Assembly: GCA_016463265.1 (NCBI GenBank)
Contig: JAEMRP010000024.1
Coordinates: 3,971-10,256 of the forward strand
Origin: Microbacteriaceae bacterium
GTDB taxonomy: Bacteria > Actinomycetota > Actinomycetes > Actinomycetales > Microbacteriaceae
DNA length: 6,286 bases
Direction of reading: 5' to 3'
The stretch's first letter is position 1, and each line of letters begins with the position of its first letter. Positions 1-6,286 of the stretch are shown here, in pieces. Both the position numbers and the translations under genes were made by a program. The notes beneath the pieces are model-generated. The model searched no databases. It had not been told where the DNA came from and was given only the letters and a program-made list of their open reading frames with translations.

Positions 1-979
1 GGTCGGCTTCACGCGCCTCGCCCGGTCCGTTGACGACGCAGCCCATGACGGCGACGCGCAGCGGAACGGTCATGCCTTCGAGTCCTTTGGTCACGTCTTC
101 GGCGAGGGTGTACACGTCGACCTGCGCGCGACCACACGAGGGACACGACACGATCTCGAGTTTGCGCTCGCGCAGGTTGAGCGACTCGAGAATCTTCAGC
201 CCGACCTTGATTTCTTCGGCCGGCGGAGCGGAGAGCGAGACGCGAATCGTGTCGCCGATTCCCTCGGCGAGGAGGATTCCGAACGCCGTCGATGACTTGA
301 TCGTTCCTTGGAAGGCGGGGCCGGCTTCGGTGACGCCGAGGTGGAGTGGCCAGTCGCCGCGCTCGGCGAGTTGGCGGTAGGCCTTGACCATAACAATGGG
401 ATCGTTGTGCTTGACCGAAATCTTGAAGTCGTGGAAGTCGTGTTCCTCGAAGAGGCTGGCCTCCCAGACGGCGCTCTCGACGAGTGCTTCGGGGGTCGGT
501 CGGCCGTACTTCTCCAACAAGCGCGGGTCGAGCGAGCCGGCGTTGACACCGATGCGGAGGCTCACGCCCGCCGCTTTCGCAGCCTTGGCGATTTCGCCCA
601 CCTTGTCATCGAACGCCTTGATGTTTCCGGGGTTCACGCGAACGGCAGCACACCCAGCGTCGATCGCCTGGAAGACATATTTGGGCTGGAAGTGAATGTC
701 CGCGATGACCGGGATCTGGCTCTTCTTCGCGATGATGTGCAAAACGTCAGCGTCGTCCTGGGTGGGGACGGCAACACGCACGATGTCGCAACCGGTCGCG
801 GTGAGCTCGGCGATTTGCTGCAGAGTGCCGTTAATGTCTGTCGTCTTGGTCGTCGTCATCGACTGCACCGAGACCTGGGCGTCACCGCCGACCAGAACCT
901 TGCCCACCTTGATTTGGCGGGTCTTGCGACGCGGTGCGAGCGTCTCAACGACGCGGGGAAGTCCGATGTTTACAGCCAC
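1..979 (-). CDS. ispG: 4-hydroxy-3-methylbut-2-en-1-yl diphosphate synthase (IspG/GcpE), C-terminus cut by the window edge
   Basis: IspG is a cytosolic [4Fe-4S] enzyme that converts 2-C-methyl-D-erythritol 2,4-cyclodiphosphate to HMBPP, the penultimate step of the MEP isoprenoid pathway. The window holds 326 codons; actinobacterial homologues run to roughly 380-390, so about 50-60 residues are missing beyond base 1. The N-terminal TIM-barrel part carries the family strings [34 protein letters not shown] and [18 protein letters not shown]. The C-terminal cluster domain shows [13 protein letters not shown] and [18 protein letters not shown]. The cluster ligands Cys279, Cys282, Cys314 and Glu321 have the same spacing as E. 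coli Cys270, Cys273, Cys305 and Glu312. The start is GTG at 979, giving [10 protein letters not shown]; it is the only ordinary start codon between the upstream stop and the conserved [13 protein letters not shown]. The Shine-Dalgarno signal is weak (AGGG about 14 bases upstream). It lies 17 bases after the protease gene and probably depends on that transcript. The identification is very secure. Confidence 0.97.
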   Translation of the reverse strand, partial: MAVNIGLPRVVETLAPRRKTRQIKVGKVLVGGDAQVSVQSMTTTKTTDINGTLQQIAELTATGCDIVRVAVPTQDDADVLHIIAKKSQIPVIADIHFQPKYVFQAIDAGCAAVRVNPGNIKAFDDKVGEIAKAAKAAGVSLRIGVNAGSLDPRLLEKYGRPTPEALVESAVWEASLFEEHDFHDFKISVKHNDPIVMVKAYRQLAERGDWPLHLGVTEAGPAFQGTIKSSTAFGILLAEGIGDTIRVSLSAPPAEEIKVGLKILESLNLRERKLEIVSCPSCGRAQVDVYTLAEDVTKGLEGMTVPLRVAVMGCVVNGPGEAREAD

Positions 980-996
980 AGGACTATCGTACAGCC

Positions 997-2310
997 CTAG
1001 AGACCGAGGGTTATCGGCTTGACGATGTCGGCGTAAATGAGCAGCGCGCTCATCGCCATGAGCACGATGGTAATCACGATTGTGAACGGGACGAGCCGAG
1101 CCGAGTCGACCGGGCCGGGCGCGGGCTTGCCCCGAAGTTTCGCCACGAAGTTGCGAATCCCCTGCCATAGCGCGACGGCAATGTGGCCACCGTCGAGAGG
1201 CAAGAGCGGGATGAGGTTGAAGACAAAGAGTGCGATGTTGAGGCTCGCGAGGATTCCGACGAGAGCCGCGAATCGATCGACAACCTGCAATTGCTCGGCG
1301 GCGGCGATGTCGCCTGCGATGCGGCCGACTCCCACGACGCTGACCGGGCCGTTCGGGTCGCGGGTTTCGGCACCGAACGCCGCGTTCCACACCTGAATCA
1401 TGCGATTCGGCAAATCGAGGATGAGCGCGCCGACCTGCACGATGTTGTTCCCCATCGCGTCGAGAGCGACCACCGGTGACTGCTGCTGGCGTTCGACCGC
1501 GGGGCCAATTCCGATGAATCCGACCGTGGCGGTTTCGGGTTCGCCCCCCGAATCGAGAACAAGATTCCCCGCCGAATCGAGCGCATACCGAACCGTCGCC
1601 ATCGGGGTCACCGCGAGCGAAATTTCCTGTCCGCTTCGGTCCACGACTACGGCGATTTCACGCCCGGCGGATTCACGGATTATCGAAGTGCCGGATTCCC
1701 AGGTTGTCACGGGCTCGCCACCGATCGACACGATTCGGTCGCCGGGTTTCAGCCCCGCCGCTGCAGCGGGGGCTTTCGGGTCACCCGACGTACAGGTCGT
1801 GCGCGTCGACGTGACAGGCAAGACACATTCCGAAATCGACCCGATCGTCGTGGTTGCGCCGACGACTCCGATTCCGGTGAACAAAAACAGGAAAAGAACC
1901 GTCGCGATGACCAGGTTCATGAACGGACCGCCGAGCATCACGATGATGCGCTGCAGAACCGGCAGGCGATAGAACGCGCGCGATTCGTCGGTGATGGTTT
2001 CGGCCGATGCGTCGCGCGCGTCTTGCACGAGGTTGCGGAACATCCGGAAGCCGGGCTTGTCCGAGTTGGCGGTCGTCGGGTACATCCCCGACAGCGACAC
2101 ATACCCACCGAGCGGAATTGCCTTGAACCCGAATTCCGTCTCGCCGAATTTGCGTGACCACAACGTCGGCCCGAAACCGATCATGAACGAGCCCACGAAG
2201 ACTCCGAACTTGCGAGCGGGATAGAAGTGTCCGAGTTCATGAAGCCCGATAGAGATGGCGATTCCGACGGCCAACACCAACACACCCAGCATCCACAGCA
2301 CGATCTCCAT
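997..2310 (-). CDS. rseP: Site-2 type intramembrane zinc metalloprotease with a PDZ domain (RseP/Rip1 family)
   Basis: This is a 437-residue M50 intramembrane protease, which performs the second cut in regulated proteolysis, typically of anti-sigma factors. The first membrane segment (about 3-23) runs into the zinc motif HELGH (His24, Glu25, His28), followed by IGFGPTLWS and [14 protein letters not shown] second segment (about 130-152) follows GGPFMN. One PDZ domain spans about 175-240 ([20 protein letters not shown]). The third segment (about 348-370) carries [11 protein letters not shown], whose Asp373 is the third zinc ligand, and a fourth covers about 408-428. Catalytic and ligand residues are all present. 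Two cysteines (162, 173) sit just before the PDZ domain, probably on the extracytoplasmic side. The order dxr-protease-ispG matches M. tuberculosis, where Rip1 cleaves several anti-sigma factors; the substrate here is unknown. The ATG at 2310 has no good ribosome binding site. GTG at codon 4 or ATG at codon 7 are alternatives, with a GGAG inside the first codons. Confidence 0.95.
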   Translation of the reverse strand: MEIVLWMLGVLVLAVGIAISIGLHELGHFYPARKFGVFVGSFMIGFGPTLWSRKFGETEFGFKAIPLGGYVSLSGMYPTTANSDKPGFRMFRNLVQDARDASAETITDESRAFYRLPVLQRIIVMLGGPFMNLVIATVLFLFLFTGIGVVGATTTIGSISECVLPVTSTRTTCTSGDPKAPAAAAGLKPGDRIVSIGGEPVTTWESGTSIIRESAGREIAVVVDRSGQEISLAVTPMATVRYALDSAGNLVLDSGGEPETATVGFIGIGPAVERQQQSPVVALDAMGNNIVQVGALILDLPNRMIQVWNAAFGAETRDPNGPVSVVGVGRIAGDIAAAEQLQVVDRFAALVGILASLNIALFVFNLIPLLPLDGGHIAVALWQGIRNFVAKLRGKPAPGPVDSARLVPFTIVITIVLMAMSALLIYADIVKPITLGL

Positions 2311-2323
2311 GAGGTCAAGGCTA

Positions 2324-2347
2324 CCCGCGACCGCGGACGGTCTCGGG
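2324..2347 (-). other. Hairpin in the dxr-rseP gap
   Basis: In minus-strand RNA, CCCGAGACCG and CGGUCGCGGG can pair across a UCCG loop. This gives nine base pairs with one internal A-G mismatch. It starts 5 bases after the dxr stop codon and ends 13 bases before the rseP ATG, so it fills most of the 42-base gap. No run of U follows, so it does not look like a complete intrinsic terminator. It could stabilise the 3' end of dxr mRNA, guide processing, or reduce ribosome access to rseP. The structure is seen in the sequence; its role is inferred. Confidence 0.5.
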
Positions 2348-2352
2348 CGGGT

Positions 2353-3435
2353 TTAGCGGTTGCTCAGGAAACTCTTAGCCGTCTCGCGCGCCCACGAGTC
2401 CGCCGCGAGCAGCCCGTCGAGGTCCAATTGCGCGGGGGCGGAATGTGCCTCGACAACGCGCTCGATTGTCTCGACGATGTCGAGGAACCCGATGTGTCCA
2501 GCGTTGAACGCCTCCACTGCGACCTCGTTTGCCGCGTTGTACACGGCAGGAAACGTCGAGCCGGCAACGCCGACCTGTCGAGCAAGTCGCACCGCGGGGA
2601 AGGCTTCCTCGTCCAAGGGTTCGAACGTCCACGTATGAGACCCGGACCAATCAATTGCGGCAGTCGCCCTCGGAACGCGATTCGGCCAATCGAGCCCCAG
2701 CGCGATTGGCAGATGCATGTCTGGTGGCGAGCACTGCGCCATCGTCGACCCGTCGACGAACTCGACGAGTGAGTGGACGACGGATTGCGGGTGAACCGTG
2801 ACCTCAATTCGGTCGAACGGAATATCAAACAAGAGGTGTGCCTCGATGACCTCGAGACCCTTGTTCACGAGCGTCGCGGAATTCGTCGTGATGACCGAAC
2901 CCATGTTCCACGTCGGGTGCTTGGCGGCTTGGGCGGGCGTGACGCCAGCTAGTTGCTCGCGCGTGAAACCGCGGAAGGGCCCGCCGCTGGCGGTGACGAT
3001 CAGTTTCGCGACCTCGGCGTGGGTTCCGGCCATGAGCGCCTGCGCGAGTGCCGAATGCTCTGAGTCAACGGGAACGAGCTGCCCGGGTTTGGCCGCGTCC
3101 TTGACGAGTGCCCCGCCAATAATCAGCGATTCTTTGTTGGCGAGCGCCAGAGTCGCGCCCGCCTTGAGCACCGCGAGCGTTGGCGCCAGGCCGACCGCGC
3201 CGGTTATCCCGTTAAGAACAACGTCGGCCCGGGTGGATTCGATGAGAGAAACAGCATCGTCGGCACCATACGCAACTTTGGTCACGTCGAATTCGGCGGC
3301 CTGCGCCTCGGCTAATTCTCGGTTCCGGCCAGCGCCTAGCCCGACGACCCGAAATCTATCCGGATTGTCGCGCACGATGTCGAGAGCCTGGGTCCCAATG
3401 GACCCGGTACTCCCGAGGATGATGACGTCACGCAC
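2353..3435 (-). CDS. dxr: 1-deoxy-D-xylulose 5-phosphate reductoisomerase (DXR)
   Basis: DXR is a cytosolic NADPH- and metal-dependent enzyme that rearranges and reduces DXP to MEP, the first committed MEP-pathway step and the target of fosmidomycin. The 360-residue product has the nucleotide-binding glycine motif GSTGSIGTQ (8-16), the linker ANKES (99-103), and metal ligands Asp124 and Glu126 in PVDSEHSA plus Glu195 in NKGLE. Substrate-loop residues are His173 and Trp176 (KHPTWNMG), and [12 protein letters not shown] lies at 215-226. These correspond to E. coli Asp150, Glu152, Glu231, His209 and Trp212. The reading frame is open upstream to 3660, but homologues begin right at the nucleotide-binding strand, so GTG at 3435 ([10 protein letters not shown]) is chosen. 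No clear Shine-Dalgarno sequence precedes it. It heads the probable dxr-rseP-ispG operon. Identity is secure; the start is likely but not certain. Confidence 0.96.
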   Translation of the reverse strand: MRDVIILGSTGSIGTQALDIVRDNPDRFRVVGLGAGRNRELAEAQAAEFDVTKVAYGADDAVSLIESTRADVVLNGITGAVGLAPTLAVLKAGATLALANKESLIIGGALVKDAAKPGQLVPVDSEHSALAQALMAGTHAEVAKLIVTASGGPFRGFTREQLAGVTPAQAAKHPTWNMGSVITTNSATLVNKGLEVIEAHLLFDIPFDRIEVTVHPQSVVHSLVEFVDGSTMAQCSPPDMHLPIALGLDWPNRVPRATAAIDWSGSHTWTFEPLDEEAFPAVRLARQVGVAGSTFPAVYNAANEVAVEAFNAGHIGFLDIVETIERVVEAHSAPAQLDLDGLLAADSWARETAKSFLSNR

Positions 3436-3492
3436 ATGCCAAGTCTGCCATGTCGGCTTTCGGGCGGTCTCAGTGGGAGTGTTGTCTGAACG

Positions 3493-3516
3493 CGACTGTG
3501 GAACACGACACAGTCG
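3493..3516. repeat. Perfect 8-bp inverted repeat upstream of dxr
   Basis: CGACTGTG at 3493-3500 and CACAGTCG at 3509-3516 are exact reverse complements separated by 8 bases (GAACACGA). The repeat begins 57 bases upstream of the dxr GTG. If dxr is transcribed from further upstream it would form a hairpin in the leader; as DNA it could be an operator. There is no U-tract, so a simple terminator is unlikely. The symmetry is visible directly; its function is not known. Confidence 0.5.
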
Positions 3517-3548
3517 TATCGGCGGGCCTACACGCTCCTTGTCGCGAC

Positions 3549-3578
3549 GAACAACCTTGAAATTGTTCACAGCGAACA
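3549..3578. promoter_or_regulatory. Overlapping dyads, candidate operator
   Basis: Three half-sites alternate in orientation: GAACAA (3549-3554), TTGTTC (3563-3568) and GAACA (3574-3578). The first two form a perfect 6-bp inverted repeat with an 8-base spacer around the proposed -35. The second and third form TGTTC-ACAGC-GAACA, centred at 3571, inside the 19-base promoter spacer. This placement is typical of a regulator binding site, but I do not recognise a known motif. The orientation and spacing differ from the actinobacterial LexA box (GAAC-N4-GTTC). Confidence 0.4.
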
Positions 3579-3587
3579 CCATATGCT
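3557..3587 (+). promoter_or_regulatory. Candidate sigma70-type promoter for gabD
   Basis: TTGAAA (3557-3562) is one mismatch from the -35 consensus, and TATGCT (3582-3587) is a good -10 of the TANNNT type. The spacer is 19 bases, longer than the usual 17. The predicted transcript would start near 3594 and have a leader of about 129 bases. A closer alternative -10, TACAGT at 3662-3667, has no convincing -35. On the opposite strand TATGGT (3578-3583) overlaps this -10 and could serve dxr, but its -35 is poor. Confidence 0.4.
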
Positions 3588-3709
3588 GGTAACTGCGCTT
3601 AGAGCCAGAGACCTCGCAGAACAAATCGTGGCACAACACATCAGGCGGACGAGGCTCCACTTACAGTGCCACCCAGAAGTTTTTGCCACCCCAGCCGACA
3701 GCATCAATT

Positions 3710-3715
3710 AGGAGA
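3710..3715 (+). promoter_or_regulatory. Ribosome binding site deciding the gabD start
   Basis: AGGAGA lies 7 bases before the ATG at 3723, an ideal Shine-Dalgarno arrangement. It rules in favour of that ATG over the in-frame GTG at 3666, which would add 19 residues not expected in this family. Confidence 0.85.
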
Positions 3716-3722
3716 ACATCGC

Positions 3723-5099
3723 ATGGCTATCGCAGTCGTCAACCCCACCACGGGGGAAACCGTTGAGGAATTCACCCCGCACTCGGCGGAGGAAATCGAA
3801 ACCCGGTTGCAGAAGGCCCAGGCGGCCCATGAGACGATTCGCGATTTGACCTACGCGCAACGTGGTGTCTGGATGAAGAAGGCCGCGGACATTCTCGAAG
3901 CCGAGGTTGACGAACTGTCGAAAATGATGACCATCGAAATGGGCAAACCGATTGCCCAATCCGTCGCCGAGGTGCTCAAGTGCGCTAAGAACATGCGTTT
4001 TTATGCGGATAACGCAGAAGGTTATCTGGCCGACGAACCCATCGACGACCCGAGCAAAGTCGGAGCATCGCAGGCCTATGTCCACTATCAGCCGCTCGGC
4101 GTGATTCTCGCGGTGATGCCGTGGAACTACCCGATGTGGCAGGTGATTCGCTTCGCCGCCCCCGCGCTTATGGCGGGGAACACGGGGGTGCTCAAGCACG
4201 CCTCGAACGTACCGCGTACCGCCCTGTACCTCGACACGCTGTTCACGCGGGCGGGATTCCCCGAGGGATCGTTCATCACGATTCTTACCGGAGCTGCTGC
4301 CGTCGCCGGCGTGATCGACGACCGTCGAATCAAGGCCGTGACGCTCACGGGTTCTGAGCCCGCTGGGCGTTCGGTTGCAGCTCGAGCCGGTCAGAACATC
4401 AAGAAATCTGTCATGGAACTGGGCGGCTCGGATGCGTTTATCGTGATGCCGTCCGCTGACCTCGACCGCGCCAGTACCGTCGGAGTAACTGCCCGAACGA
4501 GCAACAACGGGCAGTCGTGTATCGCGGGCAAGCGGTTCATTGTGCACACCGACGTCTACGACGAGTTCGTCGCTAGGTTCGCCGAAAAGATGGCGGCGCT
4601 TGTTGTTGGCGACCCTCTCAACGAGGCAACCCACATCGGGCCGCTCGCGACGGCAAGTGGGCGCGATGAACTTGCGGAACTCGTCGACGACGCGGTCAGC
4701 AAAGGCGCCCGCGTACTCGCCGGTGGCAGTGCCCCCGACGGTCCCGGCTGGTTCTATTCCCCCACCGTCCTCGACCAATTGACACCGGACATGCGGCTCG
4801 TCATGGAAGAAGCATTTGGGCCCGTGGCGACCGTCTATCGCGTGACCTCTCGCGAAGAGGCCATCACGATCGCCAACCAAACGACCTTCGGGCTGTCCTC
4901 CGCTCTGTGGACGACCGAGGCATCCGACGAGGAATACTTCATCCACAACATCGATGCCGGAGCGGTGTTCGTTAATGGCATGACAATCTCGTATCCGGAA
5001 TTGCCGTTCGGTGGCATCAAGGATTCGGGATTCGGCCGCGAGCTGGCGGCACCCGGAATTCGGGAGTTCTGCAACTTCAAGACGGTATGGAAGGGCTAA
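3723..5099 (+). CDS. gabD: NAD(P)-dependent succinate-semialdehyde dehydrogenase, GabD1-like aldehyde dehydrogenase
   Basis: The 458-residue protein belongs to the aldehyde dehydrogenase superfamily and probably oxidises succinate semialdehyde to succinate, joining GABA breakdown to the TCA cycle in the cytosol. The oxyanion Asn135 lies in VMPWNYPMW and the cofactor-binding turn reads TLTGSEPAG. The general base Glu232 lies in MELGGSD and the nucleophile Cys266 in NNGQSCIAG, 34 residues apart as in classical ALDHs. The C-terminal block EEAFGPVATVYR and SYPELPFGGIKDSGFGRELAAPGIREFCNFKTVW is diagnostic of the short (about 457 aa) actinobacterial GabD1 group, to which M. tuberculosis Rv0234c belongs. 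The start follows a strong AGGAGA. It is divergent from dxr and convergent with mnmA, so it is probably a single-gene unit. No GABA transaminase or permease gene is in view, so other aldehydes remain possible as substrate; the family is certain and the exact substrate less so. Confidence 0.92.
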   Translation: MAIAVVNPTTGETVEEFTPHSAEEIETRLQKAQAAHETIRDLTYAQRGVWMKKAADILEAEVDELSKMMTIEMGKPIAQSVAEVLKCAKNMRFYADNAEGYLADEPIDDPSKVGASQAYVHYQPLGVILAVMPWNYPMWQVIRFAAPALMAGNTGVLKHASNVPRTALYLDTLFTRAGFPEGSFITILTGAAAVAGVIDDRRIKAVTLTGSEPAGRSVAARAGQNIKKSVMELGGSDAFIVMPSADLDRASTVGVTARTSNNGQSCIAGKRFIVHTDVYDEFVARFAEKMAALVVGDPLNEATHIGPLATASGRDELAELVDDAVSKGARVLAGGSAPDGPGWFYSPTVLDQLTPDMRLVMEEAFGPVATVYRVTSREEAITIANQTTFGLSSALWTTEASDEEYFIHNIDAGAVFVNGMTISYPELPFGGIKDSGFGRELAAPGIREFCNFKTVWKG

Positions 5100-5116
5100 C
5101 CCACCGAAGGCTCGAT

Positions 5117-6250
5117 TTAGTGAGTTAGTGCGGTCGCGCTCACGGTTCGATCAATCGTGAATTGACCGAGCACGCGAGTGCCCACATAGATGACGGCGGT
5201 TTGCCCCGTCGCCACGCCGTTGAGAGGTTCGGTCGGAGTCACCACGATCTCGCCACCGCGACTGGTTGCAATCGCGGGCACCGGGTCAGCGTGTGCGCGG
5301 ATTTGGACCTCACAGGCGAAATCGTCGAAACCGTCGTCCGTGGACGCGGTGATTCCCGAGGCGACGGGGTCGTTCCCTGCCCACGAAAACCTCTCGCCAG
5401 CGATCTCGGCGATGTCGAGGTCTTCCTTCATTCCGACGACGACCTCGTTGGTGGCGGCTTTGACCTCGAGCACAAATCGTGGGCGACCGTCCGCTGACGG
5501 GACACCAATCCCGAGCCCCTTGCGCTGACCGACCGTGTAGGCCTGTGCGCCATCGTGCTGCCCGAGCACTGTTCCGTCCGTGTCGACGATGTCCCCCGAT
5601 TCCATGGGGATGCGCTCAGCGAGCCAGTCGCGTGTGTCGCCCTCCGGGATGAAACAAATGTCGTGGCTGTCGGGCTTGTTCGCGACGGACAACCCGCGGC
5701 GCTCGGCCTCTTCGCGAACGAGTGTCTTGCTCGGAGTGTCCCCCAGCGGAAACATCGCGTGGCGCAACTGGTCGGTCGTCAGGACTCCGAGGACATAGGA
5801 CTGATCCTTCGCCCACGCGCTCGCGCGGTGGAGTTCGGGGGTGCCATCCGCGGCGGTCGTCACGTTCGCGTAGTGTCCGGTCACAACCGCGTCGAACCCG
5901 AGGTCGATTGCCTTGTCCAGTAACGCCGCAAACTTGATGCGTTCGTTGCACCGCATGCAGGGGTTCGGGGTTCGCCCTGCGGCGTATTCCGCGATGAAAT
6001 CGTCGACGACGGCCTCGGTGAATTGGGCCGAGAAGTCCCACACATAAAACGGGATGCCGAGCAGGCCGGCTGCGCGGCGCGCATCGAGCGAGTCCTCGAC
6101 CGTGCAGCACCCGCGCGACCCAGAACGGAACAGCTCGGGCATGCGCGAGAGCGCCAGGTGCACACCCGTCACGTCGTGACCAGCCTCGACGGCGCGCGCG
6201 GTCGCGACCGCAGAGTCAACGCCCCCGCTCATTGCCGCCAGAATCTTCAT
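5117..6250 (-). CDS. mnmA: tRNA-specific 2-thiouridylase MnmA (TrmU)
   Basis: MnmA adenylates and then thiolates U34 of tRNA-Lys, -Glu and -Gln, giving the s2U part of the modified wobble base. The complete 377-residue protein opens with [16 protein letters not shown], whose SGGVDS (8-13) is the PP-loop ATP-binding motif. Cys98 in [11 protein letters not shown] and Cys199 in [12 protein letters not shown] correspond to the catalytic pair of E. coli (Cys102 and Cys199). TGHYA (124-128), KDQSYVL (148-154) and [10 protein letters not shown] (238-247) are further family signatures, and the C-terminal beta-barrel domain follows. The gene ends 17 bases from gabD in a convergent pair. In many Actinomycetota a cysteine desulfurase gene lies just upstream and supplies the sulfur; that position is outside this window. 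No classical ribosome binding site precedes the ATG. Confidence 0.97.
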   Translation of the reverse strand: MKILAAMSGGVDSAVATARAVEAGHDVTGVHLALSRMPELFRSGSRGCCTVEDSLDARRAAGLLGIPFYVWDFSAQFTEAVVDDFIAEYAAGRTPNPCMRCNERIKFAALLDKAIDLGFDAVVTGHYANVTTAADGTPELHRASAWAKDQSYVLGVLTTDQLRHAMFPLGDTPSKTLVREEAERRGLSVANKPDSHDICFIPEGDTRDWLAERIPMESGDIVDTDGTVLGQHDGAQAYTVGQRKGLGIGVPSADGRPRFVLEVKAATNEVVVGMKEDLDIAEIAGERFSWAGNDPVASGITASTDDGFDDFACEVQIRAHADPVPAIATSRGGEIVVTPTEPLNGVATGQTAVIYVGTRVLGQFTIDRTVSATALTH

Positions 6251-6256
6251 ACGCCT

Positions 6257-6262
6257 AGTTTA
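6257..6262 (-). promoter_or_regulatory. Candidate -10 element giving leaderless mnmA mRNA
   Basis: On the minus strand TAAACT fits the actinobacterial -10 pattern TANNNT. Exactly 6 bases (AGGCGT) separate it from the mnmA ATG, so a normally placed transcription start would fall on the A of the start codon. Only AGG touches the Shine-Dalgarno consensus, and it sits too close to the ATG. No -35 match is seen in the few bases that remain before the window edge. Confidence 0.45.
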
Positions 6263-6286
6263 GGTTCCCGCCCGCGGTCGCAGGCC

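Noticed and set aside
308..1000. Plus-strand open frame of 230 codons opposite ispG
   Set aside because: It mirrors a clear IspG coding sequence and its translation has no family resemblance.
3549..3578. SOS (LexA) box
   Set aside because: The GAAC and GTTC half-sites are in the wrong order or spacing for GAAC-N4-GTTC.
2798..3592. Plus-strand open frame of 264 codons opposite dxr
   Set aside because: It is antisense to conserved DXR motifs, with a low-complexity Ser/Ala/Thr-rich translation typical of a shadow frame.
3666..3722. GTG at 3666 as the gabD start
   Set aside because: It would add 19 residues absent from the family, while the ATG at 3723 has an ideal AGGAGA 7 bases upstream.
3708..4946. 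Minus-strand open frame of 412 codons opposite gabD
   Set aside because: It is fully antisense to a well-conserved aldehyde dehydrogenase, has no recognisable domain, and long shadow frames are expected in high-GC DNA.
5120..5143. Possible terminator hairpin for gabD inside the 3' end of mnmA
   Set aside because: The stem is broken by a 4-base bulge, includes a short AGTGC/GCGCT arm with a wobble pair, and has no U-tract; too weak to annotate.
5151..5165. Short inverted repeat TCAAT-N5-ATTGA
   Set aside because: Five-base arms inside the mnmA coding sequence are expected by chance.

Overview
The window looks like a chromosomal core region of a high-GC Actinomycetota bacterium. The isoprenoid cluster runs in the order dxr, site-2 protease gene, ispG, as in Mycobacterium tuberculosis (dxr-rip1-gcpE). 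The IspG and protease sequences resemble those of Micrococcales, possibly Microbacteriaceae; this placement rests on remembered sequence similarity and is tentative. I see no transposase, phage gene, CRISPR array, tRNA or rRNA, and no base-composition break that would suggest an island.

Layout. From about 3435 down to 1, on the minus strand, three tightly spaced genes lie in transcription order: dxr (2353-3435), rseP/rip1 (997-2310) and ispG (1-979, cut by the window edge before its C-terminus). The gaps are 42 and 17 bases, so they are probably cotranscribed. Positions 3436-3722 are a 287-base divergent intergenic region rich in symmetry. It holds a sigma70-like promoter whose 19-base spacer contains a dyad, a separate perfect 8-bp inverted repeat and five copies of GAACA. 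From 3723 to 5099 on the plus strand is a GabD1-type aldehyde dehydrogenase, probably succinate-semialdehyde dehydrogenase. After 17 bases the convergent minus-strand mnmA (5117-6250) follows, with a -10 hexamer placed as if its mRNA were leaderless.

Function. DXR catalyses the first committed step of the MEP (non-mevalonate) isoprenoid pathway and IspG its penultimate step. The membrane protease between them cleaves regulatory proteins such as anti-sigma factors, and no enzymatic link to MEP chemistry is known to me. GabD would feed GABA-derived succinate semialdehyde into the TCA cycle as succinate. MnmA thiolates the wobble uridine of Lys/Glu/Gln tRNAs. The last two have no obvious link to the isoprenoid operon.

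I did not find a new multi-gene system. The observations most worth checking are regulatory: the MerR-like promoter geometry upstream of gabD, the hairpin in the dxr-rseP gap, the inverted repeat in the presumed dxr leader, and the leaderless-type mnmA start.
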